Source: Sphaerochaetaceae bacterium (GTDB lineage: Bacteria > Spirochaetota > Spirochaetia > Sphaerochaetales > Sphaerochaetaceae). Taken from it: a stretch of 6,077 nt of DNA. Under the pieces are notes generated by a model, which was not told where the DNA came from, made no database searches, and saw only the letters and a program-made list of their open reading frames with translations. A program made the position numbers and the translations under genes. Of the stretch, positions 5,204-6,077 are shown piece by piece (the stretch's first letter is position 1; every line of letters starts with the position of its first letter). The stretch lies in NCBI GenBank assembly GCA_024405065.1, contig JAKSPF010000077.1, positions 1-6,077 on the forward strand. Direction: 5' to 3'.

Positions 5204-6077
5204 ATGAGACCGGATTCGGAGGCTGTAATTGAATCTTTCGATGAAAGTCCGCTGATTGAAAGACACGTCTCGGTAACAACAAGGGATTCCTATGGGCGTG
5301 AGATTTTGTGTTTTTTCTCTTACCTTGAGGAAAAAGAACTTGACTTTTGTTCGGTGTCAACTGCACAGCTGAAAGACTATCTTCTTTTCTGCTCAAGTCA
5401 AAGAAAGCTTACTCCGCGTTCGCTTGCCAAGACAATAACTGTTCTCAAAGTTTTTTACCGTTTTGCACAAGCAGAAAGAATGGTTGATATTGATCCGTCT
5501 GAAACACTGCCGAGAAATAAACTGCACCAAAAGCTTCCTGTTTCAATAAATCCGGACAGTGTTGATGCAATTCTCAATGTCATAGATACTGCAACTGATG
5601 TGGGTTTCCGTGACCGTACAATGTTTGAACTCATATATTCCTGCGGACTCAGGGTGAGTGAGTGTGTAAATCTTAAAACTTCGGATTATTTCAGGGAAGA
5701 GAAAAAGATTATCGTGACCGGAAAGGGGAACAAGCAAAGGATGATTCCTGTCGGTAAAATTGCTGCAGACTTTCTTAATGTGTATATTGACGGTGTAAGA
5801 GAGAGATTAATAAAACAAAAAAACACAAAACAGATGTTTCTTTCTGAAAACGGTAAGATTCTGGACAGAGAAGCAGTATGGTATCGTTTGAAGAAATATG
5901 CTTCACTTGCAGGTGTTGAATCAAAAGTTCACACGCTGAGGCATAGCTTTGCAACCCACTTGCTCAGAAACGGTGCAGATTTGAGATCCGTGCAGGAACT
6001 GCTCGGACACAGTGACATAAGAACCACGGAAATATACACTCATGTGAATTCAGATGATTTACAGAGGGTCTTCAACG
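5204..6077 (+). CDS. xerD: XerD-like site-specific tyrosine recombinase, C-terminus cut by the window edge
   Basis: XerC/XerD recombinases resolve chromosome dimers at dif, usually activated by FtsK at the septum. The frame is open from the ATG at 5204 to the window edge (291 codons). XerD proteins are about 295-300 residues, so only a few codons should be missing. The N-terminal SAM-like DNA-binding domain spans about residues 15-105 and the catalytic domain about 112-291. All six catalytic positions are visible: Arg150 (CGLRVSE), Lys174 (TGKGNKQR), His243 and Arg246 (HTLRHSFATH), His269 (LLGHSDI) and the nucleophile Tyr278 (TEIYTHV). NGADLRSVQELLGHSDI favours XerD over XerC. The start lies two bases after the ftsZ stop and has only a weak, distant purine tract (about 5184-5188), so it probably depends on coupling with ftsZ. 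No attachment-site repeats or neighbouring phage genes are seen, which argues for a housekeeping role and not a mobile integrase. Confidence 0.92.
   Translation, partial: MRPDSEAVIESFDESPLIERHVSVTTRDSYGREILCFFSYLEEKELDFCSVSTAQLKDYLLFCSSQRKLTPRSLAKTITVLKVFYRFAQAERMVDIDPSETLPRNKLHQKLPVSINPDSVDAILNVIDTATDVGFRDRTMFELIYSCGLRVSECVNLKTSDYFREEKKIIVTGKGNKQRMIPVGKIAADFLNVYIDGVRERLIKQKNTKQMFLSENGKILDREAVWYRLKKYASLAGVESKVHTLRHSFATHLLRNGADLRSVQELLGHSDIRTTEIYTHVNSDDLQRVFN

Noticed and set aside
5204..6077. Tyrosine recombinase as the integrase of a mobile element or integron
   Set aside because: It resembles housekeeping XerD in length and motifs, sits in the division operon and has no attachment-site repeats or mobile genes nearby in the window.

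Overview
The window is one strand-uniform block of a division and cell wall (dcw) gene cluster from a bacterium. All seven genes lie on the + strand and are nearly contiguous: rsmH (3' part), ftsL-like, an ftsW-like SEDS gene, ftsQ/divIB, ftsA, ftsZ and a xerD-like tyrosine recombinase (5' part, probably missing only a few codons). The FtsZ and FtsA sequences and the ftsZ-near-xer arrangement suggest a spirochaete of the Treponema/Sphaerochaeta group, probably a host-associated one with moderate-to-low GC. This assignment rests on recalled family resemblance, not on a search.

Layout: rsmH ends at 438 and overlaps the ftsL-like start by four bases (ATGA). ftsL ends at 728, and a 42-base spacer with an imperfect hairpin follows. 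The SEDS gene runs 771-1979 and overlaps ftsQ, which starts at a TTG. ftsQ ends 13 bases before ftsA, and its stop codon merges with the ftsA ribosome binding site. ftsA is followed by a 28-base spacer and then ftsZ. The xerD-like gene begins two bases after the ftsZ stop. No intrinsic terminator or convincing promoter is visible, so the block looks like a single operon whose promoter lies upstream of the window. No gene-free stretch exceeds 42 bases.

How the genes work together: FtsZ forms the cytokinetic ring, and FtsA anchors it to the membrane through a C-terminal amphipathic helix that pairs with the FtsZ C-terminal peptide. FtsQ and FtsL are the bitopic periplasmic scaffold. FtsW is normally the septal peptidoglycan polymerase, working with the transpeptidase FtsI. 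RsmH methylates 16S rRNA. XerD would resolve chromosome dimers at division.

The most notable observation concerns the SEDS protein. It keeps the fold and the N-terminal VYSAS motif, but the catalytic Asp in the canonical HTDF motif aligns with Glu274. The QPSE, QPDxGT and GGSS signatures are also missing or changed. In addition, the genes usually found beside it (ftsI, murE, murF, mraY, murD, murG, murC) are absent between ftsL and ftsQ. Together these suggest a division operon in which septal wall polymerisation has been lost or rewired, with FtsW kept as a structural or altered-activity protein.
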